NCBI GenBank assembly: GCA_964492135.1
Contig: CAZBJW010000002.1
Location: 1 to 64,000, forward strand
DNA: 64,000 nucleotides
Origin: CAYGAW01 sp964492135
GTDB lineage: Bacteria; Chloroflexota; Anaerolineae; UBA7937; B3-Chlor
Reading direction: 5' to 3'
Numbering within the stretch: position 1 is the stretch's first letter; each line of letters starts with the position of its first letter. Shown here one piece after another: positions 62,669-64,000 of the stretch. The notes beneath the pieces were generated by a model, which made no database searches, had not been told where the DNA came from, and saw only the letters and a program-made list of their open reading frames with translations. A program made the position numbers and the translations under genes.

Positions 62669-62791
62669 GAGTGGTTGAACGACACCGATGTCGCCACACG
62701 GATTCAAGAAGCTGACTTCGACACCACACGGGTGATTGCCATCTTCCGCGGGAGAATGGGAAGCAGCGGCTACGGCATCGCTGTTCAGGCC
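62669..62791 (+). pseudogene. PrcB-like domain fragment
   Basis: A 40-codon frame reading EWLNDTDVATRIQEADFDTT and VIAIFRGRMGSSGYGIAVQA matches the core of the PrcB C-terminal (protease complex subunit) fold, with its characteristic VIAVF..G....GYGI motif. It has no start and runs straight into a block-2 repeat piece. Confidence 0.55.
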
Positions 62792-62838
62792 GAGAAACTC
62801 CTCCATCTCGTATCGGCTTTCCCTTCAACGCTTGTTAG
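62788..62838 (+). repeat. partial block-2 repeat
   Basis: GAGAAACTCCTCCATCTCGT, then ATCGGCTTTC and CTTCAACGC, a diverged piece of the block-2 repeat seen at 14.5, 26.0, 36.2 and 53.9 kb. It abuts the PrcB-like fragment. Confidence 0.5.
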
Positions 62839-63087
62839 ATGAGGAGGTTCCCTTCAAGGCTGTCTTGCCGCGGACGACGCGAGTCATTCCCATTCAGTTA
62901 CCCAAAAGCTCTCACTAAGTCCTGCCCCACGAGGGTGTGGCAACCGTGCGGCTGAGGAGAGTCAGCCATTGCATATGGGCAGTTGTCGTATGAGTCAATC
63001 TCTCCTACAATTAATATGCAAGAATCACTCGGATAGAACGATTTACGCATCATTGTCGGTGTGTGCGCACAACCACGAGGAAGCTTT

Positions 63088-63558
63088 ATGCTCACTGGTC
63101 TCCGTCAACTCCTGTTCGGTAGTCCCCTGCCTACCACCAAAGAAGTGCATCGACGCCTGAGTAAAGTCCAGGCGCTGGCCGTCTTCTCGTCGGATGCCCT
63201 CTCATCAGTGGCCTACGCCACGGAAGAGATCCTACTTGTGCTGGTCGTGGCCGGAGCGGCGGCACTGGTGCTATCCCTGCCCATTGCGCTGGCCATTGCC
63301 GCCCTATTGGCCATCGTCGCCACCTCATATTACCAGACGATTCATGGTTACCCGTCCGGGGGCGGAGCCTACATCGTGGCTCACGACAACCTGGGCGTGT
63401 GGCCTGGGCTGACCGCTGCCGCGGCCCTTCTCCTCGACTACGTGCTAACGGTGGCGGTCAGCGTCACAGCTGGCGTGGCAGCGATTACCTCAGCCTTCCC
63501 CACCTTAATCCCCTTTCGCGCGGGGTTATGCTTGCTGGCGACTTGGGTCGGAAGGTAG
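63088..63558 (+). pseudogene. 5' part of an APC-superfamily amino acid permease, truncated
   Basis: From ATG 63088 the 156-codon frame begins with a cytoplasmic stretch (PTTKEVHRRLSKVQALAVFS). It continues with APC/KUP-like helices and motifs SSDALSSVAYATEEILLVLV, SYYQTIHGYPSGGGAYIVAH and YVLTVAVSVTAGVAAITSAF. It stops after FRAGLCLLATWVGR. Complete members have 10-12 helices and about 600 residues, so two thirds are lost. The break is near 63545. Confidence 0.75.
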
Positions 63559-63587
63559 GACAGTCGCTATGTCACATGAGGCACAAC

Positions 63588-64000
63588 CTATCCAGGCACT
63601 TTATCCAGGATGACCTCGCATTTGGCCCGCCGAAGGACCTCGAGGGGGGTCCGGCCCATCTCTTCTGCCGTTCCTGGTCGCCCCGTTACTGCGCTCATCA
63701 CAATCGCATCCACCGTCTCCTCGTAGGCCAGGCGCAGGATGCCGCCCCAGGCATAGCGGTGAGGGATGAGTTTCGTCTTGACCGGCAGGCCGTGCTGCTC
63801 GACGATGAAGCAGGCTGTGCGTAGCGCCTCCTGGCCTCTGGCCTCCTCAGCAGGCAACGACGTGCCAAGGGACAGGGTAAAGGGCACCTCGATGATATAG
63901 GCCAGAATGATCTCAGCCTTCTGGGCTTCTCCTAGGCGACATGCCAATTCCACCGCCCGTTCCGAGGCGATCTTGCCAGATACCGGCACCATGATCCGCT
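63588..64000 (-). CDS. universal stress protein domain (partial at window edge)
   Basis: A UspA-type domain convergent with the truncated permease. It contains MVPVSGKIASERAVELACRL, AEIILAYIIEVPF, GGILRLAYEETVDAIVMSAV and GRTPLEVLRRAKCEVILDK, with a modified nucleotide-binding loop. The frame stays open past ATG 63992 (RIMVPVSGK, where family members usually have a few more N-terminal residues), so the true start may lie beyond base 64000. USP domains are often linked to APC permeases. Confidence 0.82.
   Translation of the reverse strand, partial: RIMVPVSGKIASERAVELACRLGEAQKAEIILAYIIEVPFTLSLGTSLPAEEARGQEALRTACFIVEQHGLPVKTKLIPHRYAWGGILRLAYEETVDAIVMSAVTGRPGTAEEMGRTPLEVLRRAKCEVILDKVPG

Overview
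The window looks like a chromosomal segment of an anaerobic or facultatively anaerobic Chloroflexota-type bacterium (inference). The reasons are the Pro/Thr-rich linkers after lipoprotein boxes in the exported proteins, oxygen-sensitive ferredoxin-linked enzymes (2-oxoacid:ferredoxin oxidoreductase and heterodisulfide-reductase-like proteins), strong sigma70-type promoters, and many carbohydrate and polyamine ABC transport genes. No rRNA, complete tRNA, CRISPR array or intact transposase was found.

Layout. 60-7437 (+): a LacI-type regulator with two operators in and after its promoter, a sugar ABC transporter (binding lipoprotein and two permeases), then two glycosyltransferases resembling those that make glucosylglycerate-type compatible solutes. 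8006-9943 (-): a membrane protein with a C-terminal EEP phosphatase/nuclease domain. 10695-14016 (+): an alkyl-DHAP-synthase-like flavoprotein coupled to GlpD. 15018-24714 (-): a tightly packed operon korD-korA-korB-korC, an HdrA/GltD/MvhD mosaic flavoprotein, an HdrC-HdrB fusion, HdrA-MvhD, and a 43-residue zinc ribbon. The HdrA reading frame is interrupted by one in-frame UGA at the position of a conserved cysteine. A perfect 7-bp hairpin with a GGUC loop starts 20 nt after the UGA (27 nt to the loop), so it reads as a selenoprotein. 26420-35071 (+): the penicillin-binding protein 1C and alpha-2-macroglobulin pair. 36727-49860 (-): an EamA protein and a large amino acid/polyamine cluster (two lysine-6-dehydrogenase-like enzymes, two class III aminotransferases, an aldehyde dehydrogenase, PotABCD) with a MerR-XRE-cupin regulator at its head. 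51110-53326 (+): a lone acyl-CoA synthetase (NDP-forming) alpha-type protein and a DinB/ClbS-like protein. 54491-61965 (+): two copies of a module (OmpR-type response regulator, then a promoter with five tandem TTGYGACC-like sites, then an exported protein), followed by a beta-propeller lipoprotein and small membrane proteins. 62114-64000: gene fragments, a truncated APC permease and a universal stress protein running off the edge.

How the genes work together. The Kor-Hdr operon probably encodes one soluble electron-transfer assembly. Oxidation of a 2-oxoacid yields reduced ferredoxin, and the Hdr/GltD parts would couple ferredoxin, NAD(P)H and a disulfide or thiol acceptor (inference). The Pot/lysine cluster would import a cationic amine or amino acid and convert it by dehydrogenation, transamination and semialdehyde oxidation.

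Between the gene blocks lies a graveyard of gene fragments (YifB/ComM, Ldh2-type dehydrogenase, DUF72 twice, ICMT-like, PrcB-like). These are interleaved with a mosaic dispersed repeat family of at least five long copies plus short pieces, and one almost exact 603-bp duplication.
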